Below are positions 1 through 9,735 of a DNA stretch of 64,000 nt, one piece after another. The stretch is from Candidatus Hydrogenedens sp. (GTDB lineage Bacteria > Hydrogenedentota > Hydrogenedentia > Hydrogenedentales > Hydrogenedentaceae). Both the position numbers and the translations under genes were made by a program. Where the stretch lies: positions 1-64,000 of the forward strand of contig DAOSUS010000004.1 in the NCBI GenBank assembly GCA_035378955.1, in the 5' to 3' direction. A model generated the notes under the pieces. That model searched no databases. It saw only the letters and a program-made list of their open reading frames with translations, and was not told where the DNA came from. Positions within the stretch are counted from its first letter, which is position 1. Every line of letters starts with the position of its first letter.

Positions 1-228
1 AAGAGGTTCTTCGGGACCTACAACAACCAGATGAATTTTTTTTTGTTTAATATAGTCCTTAATGGCTTTGAAGTCTTTGATATTAATAGAGGCACAGGTG
101 GCTTTTTCTAATTTTTTAATACCAGGGTTTCCAGGGATAGCATATACATGTTCGACTTCCGGACTTTGGTGAATCTTCCAGCATAAAGCATGTTCTCTAC
201 CGCCACTGCCTAATACCAATATACGCAT
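1..228 (-). CDS. purD: Phosphoribosylamine-glycine ligase (GARS), N-terminal part, cut by window edge
   Basis: The reverse strand from 228 down to base 1 reads as 76 open codons beginning MRILVLGSGGREHALCWK. This is the N-terminal ATP-grasp pre-domain signature of PurD, which joins glycine to phosphoribosylamine in purine synthesis. The conserved PGNPG (residues 32-36) and the end VVVGPEEPL fit the family. An SD-like GGAG (complement of 237-240) lies about 8 bases before the ATG. The IMP cyclohydrolase gene ends 44 bases upstream on the same strand, so the two probably share a transcript. The rest of the gene lies outside the window. Confidence 0.92.
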   Translation of the reverse strand, partial: MRILVLGSGGREHALCWKIHQSPEVEHVYAIPGNPGIKKLEKATCASINIKDFKAIKDYIKQKKIHLVVVGPEEPL

Positions 229-272
229 AGGAATTTCTCCTGATTATAAATGTCTGTTTTTTATTTTAAAAA

Positions 273-908
273 TTAAGCCTCTCTTTCCCGTTTAGGTATT
301 TCCTCCGAAGGAGGTGTGGCTTTGCGGTCGAGAAATTCCGCAATTGCACGGTCATAACGGGAAGTGCAGAAAAAAGCCTCTTGAGCGAGGCGATAACGCG
401 TTACAAATGAGACACAACCATCGTGAGCTCGCATTTCATGCATAATGAGTGGATAGTAAATCCTATCTACGACGACGGTTACATAGCGGAAATTTTTTGC
501 TGCGGAACGAATCATGGTAATACCGCCGATATCAATCTGGTCAAACAGTTCATCTACGGAACCTGCGGATTGCTCGATGATTCGGGGTATAGGTTTGGGA
601 TTTACCACGACAAGGTCTATTTCCGGGAAGTGATATTGTTGCATCTGTTCAAGGTGCAATTTGTTATCACGCAAAGCAAGCAATCCGGCGTGTATTTTGG
701 GGTGTAATGTTTTGAGCCTTCCACCGAGGATTTCGGGAATACCGGTATACTCACCTATATAAATAGAGGGAATTCCATTTGCCTGTAATAATTCATTTGT
801 TCCTACCGTTGCGATTATTTCCACATGATATTCATGTAAAAATTTTGCAAATTCAATTAGGTCGCTTTTGTCATAGCAACTGATAACGGCTCTTTTTATT
901 TTTCGCAT
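273..908 (-). CDS. purH: Stand-alone IMP cyclohydrolase domain (N-terminal half of PurH)
   Basis: This 211-residue protein matches only the cyclohydrolase (MGS-like) half of bifunctional PurH, which closes FAICAR to IMP. Visible family motifs are the RAVISCYDKSDLIEFA start, YTGIPEILGGRLKTLHPKIH, DIGGITMIRSAAKN and the domain end RYRLAQEAFFCTSRYD..IAEFL. Normal PurH is about 510-530 residues; the AICAR transformylase half is absent, and the gene ends at a TAA only about 15 residues past the domain boundary. Two usually strict motifs differ: STGGT reads ATVGT and NLYPF reads NPKPI. The ATG at 908 is preferred over a GTG at 926 because AGGAG (complement of 915-919) sits six bases before the ATG. 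purD follows after 44 bases. Confidence 0.85.
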   Translation of the reverse strand: MRKIKRAVISCYDKSDLIEFAKFLHEYHVEIIATVGTNELLQANGIPSIYIGEYTGIPEILGGRLKTLHPKIHAGLLALRDNKLHLEQMQQYHFPEIDLVVVNPKPIPRIIEQSAGSVDELFDQIDIGGITMIRSAAKNFRYVTVVVDRIYYPLIMHEMRAHDGCVSFVTRYRLAQEAFFCTSRYDRAIAEFLDRKATPPSEEIPKREREA

Positions 909-1041
909 GGGTTTCTCCTGAGACACTTATTTTATTTTTATATATTGTAATCTCACTCATTGCCAAAGCCCAAAACTTTATGTAATAAAAATTCGTAAGA
1001 TACATTTTAACACAATCACGGATTTTATATTCATTTTGCTG

Positions 1042-1914
1042 TTATAAAAGTGAAATTTTATCGTTATCAAAGGAAACAGTTATTTCTCCATTTAATAGTT
1101 TCATGATTTCCTGAATATCAATCCAGGCTTTCTTTTTATCGGCAGGATTTCTCAATAGATATGCAGGGTGATATGTTACCCGCAGGGGAATTCCGTGATA
1201 ATTGTGCCACTTTCCCCTCAATTCATTTAGGGGGGCATCGGTTTTAAGCAATGTTTGGGCGGCAATTCTCCCTAAAGCACAAACGACTTTAGGGCGGATT
1301 AATTCTAATTGGCGAATGAGATAGGGTTCGCAATTCATTACTTCCATAGGATTGGGGTCGCGATTGTTGGGGGGACGACATTTCAAGACATTACAAATAT
1401 AAACATCCTCACGACGCATTTTCATACCTTTGACGATAATATCGGTTAATAACTGTCCCGCTCTCCCCACAAAGGGCAATCCCTGTCGGTCTTCTTCGGC
1501 ACCGGGTGCTTCACCTACGAAAACTAATTCTGCGTGAGGATTGCCAGTTCCAAATACGGTATTTGTCCTATCTTCATGAATAGGGCACTTTTTGCATACC
1601 GATACTTCTTTGTTGATTAAATCAAGTTGGTGCTGGATATCGAAAATAGGTGGGTTTTCTTCTGTCTTTTCATATACCATCTCCTGTGATACTGTATTAT
1701 TTTCAATAGCCATCCAAGGAACTTCGTTTTTTACATCATCTTCATTAGCGTTCATTATCTGGAATAGATGTTTTGCATAAGACCGGGTATCAAAAGCATT
1801 CCATCGCTGCAAAAATTCAGGGGAAACCGTTATTGTATTTTTTTGTTTCGCCTCATGTTGCAAAAAACTTAATAACTCATCCAGTATTTCGTTTATCTCT
1901 TTTTGAATATCCAT
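1042..1914 (-). CDS. Uracil-DNA glycosylase, family 4 (Fe-S type)
   Basis: This enzyme excises uracil from DNA in base-excision repair. The 290-residue protein has the family-4 active-site motif GEAPGAEED (134-142), the second motif HPAYLLR (249-255) and four cysteines placed for the 4Fe-4S cluster (C107, C110, C179, C195). The first ~100 residues are not part of the core; they look like a polar helical extension of the kind often seen in bacterial family-4 members. The gene is divergent from pncC with about 93 bases between the starts. It could be mistaken for a DNA polymerase-associated phage SPO1-type domain, but the motifs decide for UDG. Confidence 0.92.
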   Translation of the reverse strand: MDIQKEINEILDELLSFLQHEAKQKNTITVSPEFLQRWNAFDTRSYAKHLFQIMNANEDDVKNEVPWMAIENNTVSQEMVYEKTEENPPIFDIQHQLDLINKEVSVCKKCPIHEDRTNTVFGTGNPHAELVFVGEAPGAEEDRQGLPFVGRAGQLLTDIIVKGMKMRREDVYICNVLKCRPPNNRDPNPMEVMNCEPYLIRQLELIRPKVVCALGRIAAQTLLKTDAPLNELRGKWHNYHGIPLRVTYHPAYLLRNPADKKKAWIDIQEIMKLLNGEITVSFDNDKISLL

Positions 1915-2007
1915 TAAAAAATCTCGCTCTGCTTTTTGTATATAATATATGTAAAGTTACTTTGGGTATAACTATTTTAATAAACCTGAATCTGAATTTT
2001 GAAATCA

Positions 2008-2511
2008 ATGAATCCTGAAGAGGCCATCATACATCAACTTGTTAGAAAGCATTTAACGCTGGCTACAGCAGAATCGTGCACAGGTGGGCTTATCTCACAC
2101 CGTTTAACAAATGTTTCTGGGTCATCTGCGGTATTCGTTGGAGGTATTGTAGCCTATAGTAATGAAGTTAAAAAATCCTTGTTAGGGGTTTTGGAATCTT
2201 CATTGGTAGCATATGGAGCCGTGAGTAATCCTGTTGCCCTTGAAATGGCTCAGGGTATTTGCAATAGATTAAATAGCGATATGGGTGTTGGCGTAACAGG
2301 TATTGCCGGACCTACGGGAGGAACAGCGGAAAAGCCTGTAGGGTTGGTATATATTTCCGTGGTTTCTCTACCCTATAACATACATATAGTTAAAGAATGT
2401 CGGTTTCATGGAAGTCGTTCTGAAATAAAACAGCAGACATCGGATACTGCTTTGAATTTATTACTTGAAGTTATAAATAGCATAAATGGAAGGGAAGATA
2501 CTCATGAATAA
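2008..2511 (+). CDS. pncC: Nicotinamide-nucleotide amidohydrolase (CinA C-terminal domain type)
   Basis: The 167-residue protein corresponds to the CinA C-terminal domain alone, which deamidates NMN to nicotinic acid mononucleotide. Motifs seen are ATAESCTGGLISHRLT near residue 20, the GGIVAYSNEVK segment, and GVGVTGIAGPTGG followed by EKPVGLVYI. The ATG at 2008 is chosen; an in-frame TTG at 1999 adds only three residues. No strong ribosome-binding site is visible. Its end overlaps the dnaE start by eight bases, so the two are probably co-translated. The N-terminal COG1058 domain of full CinA is absent, as in E. coli YgaD. Confidence 0.9.
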   Translation: MNPEEAIIHQLVRKHLTLATAESCTGGLISHRLTNVSGSSAVFVGGIVAYSNEVKKSLLGVLESSLVAYGAVSNPVALEMAQGICNRLNSDMGVGVTGIAGPTGGTAEKPVGLVYISVVSLPYNIHIVKECRFHGSRSEIKQQTSDTALNLLLEVINSINGREDTHE

Positions 2512-5500
2512 TGAATTTGTTCATTTACATACCCATTCCGAATACAGTTTGTTAGACGGGATGTCAAAGATTGAAGATTTAATTCAACTTTGCTATAAAT
2601 ATCGTATGCCTGCATTAGCATTGACAGAGCATGGCAATATGTTTAGCACGGTTCCGTTTTATAAGACCTTAAAGAAATTGAAGCCGGAGAGTGATTTTCA
2701 ACTTAAACAAATTATTGGTGCAGAATTATATGTAGCCCCTAAAAGTAGGACGGATAAAAAAGCAAAAGAATTTGACCGCAGTTATTATCATCTTCTTTTA
2801 CTTTGTGAAAATGAAATTGGATACAAGAATCTATGTCAATTAATTTCCGCAGGTTATACAGACGGATTTTATATCAAGCCTCGTGTTGATATGGAATTGT
2901 TGTCTCAACATCATGAAGGATTAATCGTAAGTAGTGCTTGCATTAGCAGTCGGATAGCGAAAGCCATTTATTATGATAACGACAATGTGGCAGTAGATAC
3001 ATTAAATCAACTCATAGATATATTTGGAAAAGACCATGTATTTTTGGAAATTATGTATCATTCTTTGCCGGATGAGGATAAGGTTAACAGGGGGATAATT
3101 GAATTATCCAAGAAGTATTCCATTCCCCTGATAGCAACGCAGGATTCACACTATACAAGCCCGGAAGATTCGGAAGCCCATGAAGTATTGTTGTGTATTC
3201 AATCGCAAACTACGCTGATGGATGAAAAACGATGGCGGTTTGGCAGTAATGAATTTTATTTTCGTAGCCCGCAAGAGATGTATGAGATATTTAAGGATTA
3301 TCCCGAGGCTTGTCAAAATACACTTCGAGTCGCAGAAATGTGTCAGGGCCATATTATTAAAAAGCGTAATTTAATTCCTAAATATATACCCGAGGATAAT
3401 TCGGATGCCTATACCTTTTTAAGAAGATTAGTTGATGAAGGTTTTAAAAAGAGATTTGGTAATAAAATTCCGTCGGGTTATAAAGAGCGAGCTGAATATG
3501 AATTATCTACCATTGCAGAACTAAAATTTGTAGATTATTTTCTTGTAGTATGGGATATTGTTCACTTTGCCAAAACACATGGAATTCCTGTGGGACCGGG
3601 TAGAGGTTCTGCGGCAGGAAGTCTTGTGGCTTACCTTCTGGAAATTACGGATATAGACCCCATTCGCTATCAACTTTTGTTTGAACGATTTTTAAATCCG
3701 CAACGCGTGAGTATGCCTGATATTGATATTGACTTTGCAGATGACCGACGGATGGAGGTTGTCCAGTATGCTATTCAGAAGTATGGGAAAGATAATGTGT
3801 CTCTTATTGCGACTTTTCAACGCTCACTGGCAAGGAATGTCGTCCGTGATGTAGGCCGTGTGTTAGGTATCAGTTATGGGGAAGTTGACCAAATAGCGAA
3901 AATGATACCTACGGGGAAACATACCCTAAATGAAGCGTTGGAAATGGAACCTGAACTTAAAAAGCGAATAGAAGCGGAGCCCAATTTACAACGATTGTGG
4001 AAATTTGCTCTTAAATTGGAAGGGACTGTCCGTAATTCAGGCACACATGCGGCAGGAGTTGTAATTTGCGATAAACCCATCGTTAACTTTATTGCTACTT
4101 ATAAAGAAAAAAATTCTGAGTTTATATCCACACAAGCAGAAAAAGAATGCGTGGAGGAATTAGGTCTATTGAAAATGGACTTCTTAGGGTTAAAAACATT
4201 GAGTGTTATTCATAACACATTAAAGTTGATAAAAAAGCATAAAGGTATTGATTTGGATATAAATAAAGTTTCTTTAGAAGATAAGAAAACATTTCAGATG
4301 CTTCAAGAAGGATTTACCCTGGGCGTGTTCCAATTAGAAAGCGAAGGGATGCGAAATCTCTCGATTCGATTAAAGGTACAATCCTTAGAGGAGATTGTGG
4401 CTTTGGTGGCTCTATTTCGTCCCGGACCTATGAAATATATTGACACATTTATTGAGAACAAATTTAAGCCGGAAAGGATACAATATTGGCATCCGATGTT
4501 GGCACCGGTGGTAAAAGAAACCTACGGAATACCTATCTATCAGGAGCAGGTTATGCAAATAGCCCAGCGGTGTGCAGGATTTTCATTACCTGAATCGGAT
4601 ATGTTGCGTCAGGGTATGGCAAAAAAGAAAATGGATATTGTAGAAGCAAAAAGATTGCCGTTTATTGAAGGTTGTATAAAGAACGGAATTGACAAACAAA
4701 CCGCAGAACAAATTTTTACAAATATTGAGGATTTCGCAAACTATGGCTTTAATAAATCTCATAGTGTTGCTTATGCACTGTTAGCCTATCAAACCGCCTA
4801 CTTGAAGGCAAATTATCCGGAAGAGTATATGTGTGCCTTGTTAACCAAAGAAGTGGATAATCTCGAAAAAATCTCTCTGTATATTAACGAATGTAATCGG
4901 ATGGGCATTTCTGTATTGCCGCCGGATGTAAATAAGAGTGATGTAGTCTTTTCAATAGAGGGCAAAACCATCCGCTTTGGATTGGGTGTTATAAAAAATG
5001 TAGGTATGGGTGTTTGTGAATTAATTGTAAACGAGCGAGAAGCGAATGGCTGTTACAAAGATATTTTTGATTTCTGTTGCCGACTTAACCCGCGGCAAAT
5101 TAACAAACGAGTGTTGGAAAACTTGATTAAAGCGGGTGCTATGGATTCATTTGGGGTAACCCGACAAAGTCTTTTTGAATCTATAAACATAGCTATGGCA
5201 GAGGGGCAACGCGCCAGTAAAGAACGCTCCTCTGGACAAATAAGTCTTTTTGGGGATGTCCCCATTACCTCTCTCAATACCAATATTCATAATGAAATTG
5301 TTCCGAAGGAAGAATGGCCATTGTTACAGAAACTTTCTTATGAAAAAGAGGTAATAGGAATATATATATCGGGACATCCATTAGAGCAATATAAAGATAT
5401 ATTTAAATTATGGACTACACCGAAAGATACCGTTGAAAAGAAGGGGGAAGGAGAGGATGTTATTTTAGGAGGAATTATTATTGATGTGAAATATCATAAT

Positions 5501-5989
5501 GCAGCCAAAGGGAAAATGGCTTTTATTAAATTGGATGATACTGAACGGCAATATGAAATAACCTGTTTCTCAGATACCTACGAAAAGTCAAAAGATTTGA
5601 TATATATAGAGAATATAGTCCTTATTCAGGCGCGGGTCAATTTCAGGAATTCTCAACGCGGTTACATTGCTCGTATTATTATTCCGCCCGATGAATGTAT
5701 AACCCTGGCAAGTGCTTTCCATATACGGGTGGATTCGACAATCACTGAAAGTGATTATGAAAAATTGATGGATATATTTTCTTATAATATCGGGGATTGT
5801 GAGGTCTTTTTTCATTATCAGGATATCCTAAAACAAAGGGAAATTATTATTCAGGCGTATCCGGATATAAAAGTTTCTGCAACGCCACGGCTCGTAGCAG
5901 AAATAGAAGAAATTGTAGGGAAAAACAATACATGGTTTAGTGCAGGTAATTTATTACCTATTTCTCATAATGGAAAAAGAATAAGATAA
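2504..5989 (+). CDS. dnaE: DNA polymerase III alpha subunit
   Basis: This is the replicative DNA polymerase catalytic subunit, 1161 residues (E. coli DnaE is 1160). The N-terminal PHP domain begins FVHLHTHSEYSLLDG, with H9 and H11. The polymerase core has VGPGRGSAAGSLVAYLL and PDIDIDF at 405-411, giving catalytic Asp406/408, with the third Asp near 559 in KMDFLGLKTL. GTHAAGVVI and FNKSHSVAYALLAYQTAYLK are also conserved, and the C-terminal helix-hairpin-helix and OB-fold regions follow. An upstream in-frame ATG at 2486 exists, but GGAAGGGAAG at 2488-2497 is a good SD for the ATG at 2504. No intein or split is seen. Confidence 0.97.
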   Translation: MNNEFVHLHTHSEYSLLDGMSKIEDLIQLCYKYRMPALALTEHGNMFSTVPFYKTLKKLKPESDFQLKQIIGAELYVAPKSRTDKKAKEFDRSYYHLLLLCENEIGYKNLCQLISAGYTDGFYIKPRVDMELLSQHHEGLIVSSACISSRIAKAIYYDNDNVAVDTLNQLIDIFGKDHVFLEIMYHSLPDEDKVNRGIIELSKKYSIPLIATQDSHYTSPEDSEAHEVLLCIQSQTTLMDEKRWRFGSNEFYFRSPQEMYEIFKDYPEACQNTLRVAEMCQGHIIKKRNLIPKYIPEDNSDAYTFLRRLVDEGFKKRFGNKIPSGYKERAEYELSTIAELKFVDYFLVVWDIVHFAKTHGIPVGPGRGSAAGSLVAYLLEITDIDPIRYQLLFERFLNPQRVSMPDIDIDFADDRRMEVVQYAIQKYGKDNVSLIATFQRSLARNVVRDVGRVLGISYGEVDQIAKMIPTGKHTLNEALEMEPELKKRIEAEPNLQRLWKFALKLEGTVRNSGTHAAGVVICDKPIVNFIATYKEKNSEFISTQAEKECVEELGLLKMDFLGLKTLSVIHNTLKLIKKHKGIDLDINKVSLEDKKTFQMLQEGFTLGVFQLESEGMRNLSIRLKVQSLEEIVALVALFRPGPMKYIDTFIENKFKPERIQYWHPMLAPVVKETYGIPIYQEQVMQIAQRCAGFSLPESDMLRQGMAKKKMDIVEAKRLPFIEGCIKNGIDKQTAEQIFTNIEDFANYGFNKSHSVAYALLAYQTAYLKANYPEEYMCALLTKEVDNLEKISLYINECNRMGISVLPPDVNKSDVVFSIEGKTIRFGLGVIKNVGMGVCELIVNEREANGCYKDIFDFCCRLNPRQINKRVLENLIKAGAMDSFGVTRQSLFESINIAMAEGQRASKERSSGQISLFGDVPITSLNTNIHNEIVPKEEWPLLQKLSYEKEVIGIYISGHPLEQYKDIFKLWTTPKDTVEKKGEGEDVILGGIIIDVKYHNAAKGKMAFIKLDDTERQYEITCFSDTYEKSKDLIYIENIVLIQARVNFRNSQRGYIARIIIPPDECITLASAFHIRVDSTITESDYEKLMDIFSYNIGDCEVFFHYQDILKQREIIIQAYPDIKVSATPRLVAEIEEIVGKNNTWFSAGNLLPISHNGKRIR

Positions 5990-6085
5990 TCGTGGTGTAA
6001 AAGATTTTTCGGCTTCACGGCAATAAATTCGTGATTACGGCACGAGATGAGAAAAGAGGGTTAATTACTTTCTTATTTTAAGGTA

Positions 6086-7465
6086 TTAAACTTCAATTGT
6101 TTCGCGGAATTTAAGAATGGATAGGTTCTTGACACCTTTTTCTGCAAGTGCTAAATAAAGGGCTTGCATAGCTTTTGTTTCGCCGTGCACCAGAAAAACT
6201 TTCGTGTCTGTATTGGCATATCTTGAACCAAAGTCAATTAGTTCCGTCCTGCCGGCGTGGGCACTAAATTCGTTCATAATTCGAACACGAGCCTTTAATT
6301 CCAACATAATACCTAAAATTTTAACCTGTTTTTGTTTTTCAACAATTTTGCGTCCCAAAGTGTATTCAGCCTGAAAACCAATAATAAGAATGGTGTTGCG
6401 TGGGTCTGAGATATTATTTCGGAGATGATGCAAGATACGGCCATATTCACACATACCGGATGCAGAAATGATAATGGCGGGACCTTTCAAACTGTTTAAT
6501 TCCATAGATTCACTCTGAGAGCGAATGTAGCGGATTCGTTTTAAGTCAAATGGGTTGCCCGCTTCGCGTAATTGTTCTTTAAAATCTTCGTCAAAGGATT
6601 CCATGTGTAGGCGAAATACTTCTGTAATATCCACGGTAAGAGGACTATCCACAAAAACAGGGATATCTGGGATTCGGTTTTGTGTTTCCAATCGGTGAAG
6701 AGAATAGATAAACTCTTGTGTCCGTTCTAAAGCGAAACTGGGAACAATAACTTTGCCTTCCTGAGCAACGGCTTCTTTTATTATCTCTTCTAATTTAGCG
6801 TCCATTTGTTCTACATTACCATGGTCACGGTCACCATAGGTAGACTCCATTATAAGGGTATCACAAGGAGGAGGTTCCCATGGGTCTTGTAGGATGGGCA
6901 TGTTTTTTCGACCAATATCACCGGAAAAGATAAATCGTTTCCATTTCCCAGATTCTCGATATTCTAATTCGACCATAGCAGAACCTAATACATGACCGGC
7001 ATCGTGAAATGTCAGGAATACATCATTTCCGACTTGCATTCGCATTTCGTAAGGGACTGATATAAAATGTTTCATAATTTCGTGGACATCATCCGAAGTA
7101 TAAAGCGGTGGGATAAAGGTCAAATGTTTTTTAGATAGCCATTGGGCATCTTTCTGCTGAATATGGGCGCTATCCATTAACATAATGGAACATAAGTCCC
7201 TTGTTGCTGGTGTTGCGTAGATAGGTCCTCTGTATCCTTTTTTACCAAATAATGGTAACAGTCCACTATGGTCTATATGTGCATGGCTAAGTATAATGCA
7301 ATTAATTTTTTGGATATCCAAAGAATTCTGACGGTTTTTCTGGTCAGCCTCTGCACGTCTTCCCTGAAAGAGGCCACAATCCAGTAAAATTTTATTGCCG
7401 TTTATCTCTAAAAGATGTTTACTGCCTGTAACTTCTTGTGCGGCTCCGTAGGATGTTATTTTCAT
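6086..7465 (-). CDS. Beta-CASP metallo-beta-lactamase RNA-processing nuclease (CPSF73-like)
   Basis: This 459-residue protein is a zinc-dependent ribonuclease of the beta-CASP family. The metal site HAHIDH is at 61-66, followed by STYGDRDH, the beta-CASP segment VPSFALERTQEFIYSLH, FVDSPL, and the later conserved NEFSAHAGRTELIDF and FLVHGE motifs. It lacks an N-terminal KH domain, so it resembles the bacterial YSH1-type proteins rather than archaeal aCPSF1 or RNase J. Its ATG overlaps the stop of the LOG-like gene by four bases (ATGA), so translation is probably coupled. RNA maturation or decay is the family role; the specific target is unknown. Confidence 0.9.
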   Translation of the reverse strand: MKITSYGAAQEVTGSKHLLEINGNKILLDCGLFQGRRAEADQKNRQNSLDIQKINCIILSHAHIDHSGLLPLFGKKGYRGPIYATPATRDLCSIMLMDSAHIQQKDAQWLSKKHLTFIPPLYTSDDVHEIMKHFISVPYEMRMQVGNDVFLTFHDAGHVLGSAMVELEYRESGKWKRFIFSGDIGRKNMPILQDPWEPPPCDTLIMESTYGDRDHGNVEQMDAKLEEIIKEAVAQEGKVIVPSFALERTQEFIYSLHRLETQNRIPDIPVFVDSPLTVDITEVFRLHMESFDEDFKEQLREAGNPFDLKRIRYIRSQSESMELNSLKGPAIIISASGMCEYGRILHHLRNNISDPRNTILIIGFQAEYTLGRKIVEKQKQVKILGIMLELKARVRIMNEFSAHAGRTELIDFGSRYANTDTKVFLVHGETKAMQALYLALAEKGVKNLSILKFRETIEV

Positions 7466-8040
7466 AATGCGGACTCCCTATTTCTTATAACGGGTGGATG
7501 TGTTTTGAACCATTCTACACAACGCTCAACAAGTCGTTTGGGGTCTCGGTCAAAAACGATGTTTGAACCTGTTTTTTTCTCGATTACAGGGAGAATATCA
7601 TCTATATGGTCGGCAATACCTTCTGTGCCCATCAGCACACCGATGGGTCTTCCTTCATCATAGGCAATGGCAAATTCGCCCAATGTTCCCGAACGACCTC
7701 CCACTATAATAATAATATCGCAACTGCGAACCCCTATTACTTCACGACCCATGAGACCTGAACCTGTATATATCATAATATCTATGTGGTCTAAAGGACT
7801 GCCGTAAACATGAACATGTTCATACTCACTTAATGCGGGGGAAACTCCTACTGTTAAACCGCCTTTGGATTTACAACCTTTAACGGCTTCGTGAGGCAAA
7901 CCGGGACATCCCCCTGTTAATATTACACAACCTAACTCCGCAATTGTTTCTCCTAAAATTCTGCATTTTTGTGCTGCTTCTGGAGAAATTTCTCCTCCCG
8001 CAGAACCCATGACACCTATTTTGATTTTAGGTTTATCCAT
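7462..8040 (-). CDS. LOG-like / TIGR00725-type SLOG-fold protein
   Basis: This 192-residue Rossmann-like protein has an N-terminal KIGVMGSAGG nucleotide-binding loop and the family motif GGRSGTLGEFAIAYDEG near residues 114-130. That motif corresponds to the PGGxGTxxE motif of LOG (cytokinin riboside 5'-monophosphate phosphoribohydrolase) proteins. Members bind or hydrolyse nucleotide monophosphates, but the substrate of this subgroup is not established. It overlaps recN by eight bases upstream and the beta-CASP nuclease by four bases downstream, so it sits inside a translationally coupled operon. It ends in TGA, which shows TGA works as a stop here. Confidence 0.8.
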   Translation of the reverse strand: MDKPKIKIGVMGSAGGEISPEAAQKCRILGETIAELGCVILTGGCPGLPHEAVKGCKSKGGLTVGVSPALSEYEHVHVYGSPLDHIDIMIYTGSGLMGREVIGVRSCDIIIIVGGRSGTLGEFAIAYDEGRPIGVLMGTEGIADHIDDILPVIEKKTGSNIVFDRDPKRLVERCVEWFKTHPPVIRNRESAL

Positions 8041-9721
8041 TTGTTTTTACTCCTTTCTGCTGTTTTACTTCTTTTAATAATTCATTGGCATGTTTTAAAC
8101 TAATTTCAGAAATAGAACCATCAAGCATACGGGCGATTTCTTTAATTCTCTCTTCTCCTTTTAAGGGTCTAACGCGGGTTACAGTTCGGTTGTCCACATT
8201 CTCCTTCAATATCTGGAAATGAGATGCTCCGAAAACGGCAATCTGGGGAATATGCGTTATGACTATAACTTGATGATGACGGGCTAATTCTGCCAATTTT
8301 TCGGCTACTTTTCGTGCAACCATACCTCCCACACCGGCATCAATCTCATCAAATATCAAAGTAGGAATCTGGTCGGCACGAGCCAGTTCCGTTTTCAAAG
8401 CAAGCATGATACGGGACATTTCACCACCGGAGGCAATTTGTCTTAAAGGTTTTTTAATTTCACCTATATTGGGAGTTAGTAGGAATTCAACTTTATCTAT
8501 ACCACTGGAATACAAGGGACATCTTTCTATTGTGACATGGAAAGTTGCATCTTTCATGGCTAAGTCTTTAATTGACTGGGTAACCTGCGAAGAAAGGATT
8601 TCTCCTGCTTTCTGTCTTCGTTCTGATAATTGTTCGGCGGATTGTATAATTTCTTTGTATAGTTTATTTTTCTGTTTTTTTAATTCTTCCAATTGTTGCT
8701 CACTGTTCATTACTTTATCCAGAACGGAACGGGCTTTTTGTGCGTATTCTATAACTTCTTCAATGGTATTTCCATATTTATGTTTCAATCGGTTTATCTG
8801 ATTAAGTCTCTGGTTTAATCGTTCAATTTCTTCTTCGCTAATTTCTACCAGATTACAGCATCGCTCGCATTCTCGGGATAACTCTTGTAGTTCACATTGA
8901 ATCTCTTCGAGCCGATTAAAAAACGGCTCAAAGGTGGCATCGTGTTTTTGCAGTTCACCAACCATAGATTGGATACGGTGCAGGAAAACGATTACACTAA
9001 ATTCAGAGCCGGAAAGTAATTCGGAAATTTCTTTTGCATTTTTCCGTATGTTTTCAAGATTCATAGCATAGGACAGTTGATTTCGTAAGGTTTCATCTTC
9101 TCCGATAGAAGGGGATACTTGTTCAATTTCGTTTAATTCATGTTTTAATAAATCTAATTCGCGGTTTTGCCGCTGTGCCATTTCCTCAAGGTTTGCTATT
9201 TCTTCATCTATCTTTTTTATAGCAAGGAACTTTTCACGAACATTTTCAGAAAGGGCGTTGGCATTTGCAAAGGTATCCAATAATTCTAACTGGCATGAGG
9301 GTTTTAATACGGACTGATGTTCATGTTGTCCATGAAAATCTACAAGTTGATTTCCTATATTTAAAAGGACGCTAACAGGAACAGGTCTGCCTGAAACCCA
9401 CGCTTTACTTCTCCCATCGGAAGATATAAGACGGGAAAGAATAATTCTGTTATCATCCAATTCGATTTCATATTCTTTCAGTATTTGTAGTATGGATTGG
9501 GATACAACTGGAATATGAAAAACCGCATCTACCCGAGTTTTTTCTGCACCTGTTCGTATAAATTCAGTAGATGCCCTCTCCCCCAATGCTATCTGTAAGG
9601 ATTCAACAATAATAGATTTGCCTGCACCGGTTTCACCCGATAAAATATTCAGTCCTGATGAAAAATTGATTTCGAGTTCATCAATCAGTGCAAAATCTTT
9701 GATATACAAGGTTTCTAACAT
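8033..9721 (-). CDS. recN: DNA repair protein RecN
   Basis: This is the SMC-like ATPase of double-strand-break repair, 562 residues (typical 550-560). Walker A GETGAGKS is at 29-36 right after the family start MLETLYIKDFALID. The central third is coiled-coil rich (many E/Q/K heptads around 160-370). The ABC signature ASGGEMSRIMLALK and Walker B LIFDEIDAGVGG lie near the C-terminus, followed by the HQVIVITHIPQIA His loop. It lies 14 bases after tlyA and overlaps the LOG-like gene. tlyA-recN adjacency is common in many bacteria. Confidence 0.97.
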   Translation of the reverse strand: MLETLYIKDFALIDELEINFSSGLNILSGETGAGKSIIVESLQIALGERASTEFIRTGAEKTRVDAVFHIPVVSQSILQILKEYEIELDDNRIILSRLISSDGRSKAWVSGRPVPVSVLLNIGNQLVDFHGQHEHQSVLKPSCQLELLDTFANANALSENVREKFLAIKKIDEEIANLEEMAQRQNRELDLLKHELNEIEQVSPSIGEDETLRNQLSYAMNLENIRKNAKEISELLSGSEFSVIVFLHRIQSMVGELQKHDATFEPFFNRLEEIQCELQELSRECERCCNLVEISEEEIERLNQRLNQINRLKHKYGNTIEEVIEYAQKARSVLDKVMNSEQQLEELKKQKNKLYKEIIQSAEQLSERRQKAGEILSSQVTQSIKDLAMKDATFHVTIERCPLYSSGIDKVEFLLTPNIGEIKKPLRQIASGGEMSRIMLALKTELARADQIPTLIFDEIDAGVGGMVARKVAEKLAELARHHQVIVITHIPQIAVFGASHFQILKENVDNRTVTRVRPLKGEERIKEIARMLDGSISEISLKHANELLKEVKQQKGVKTNG

Positions 9722-9735
9722 AAATCTTTCATATC

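Noticed and set aside
423..707. Plus-strand open frame opposite purH
   Set aside because: It is a shadow of the IMP cyclohydrolase gene, whose protein motifs are clear.
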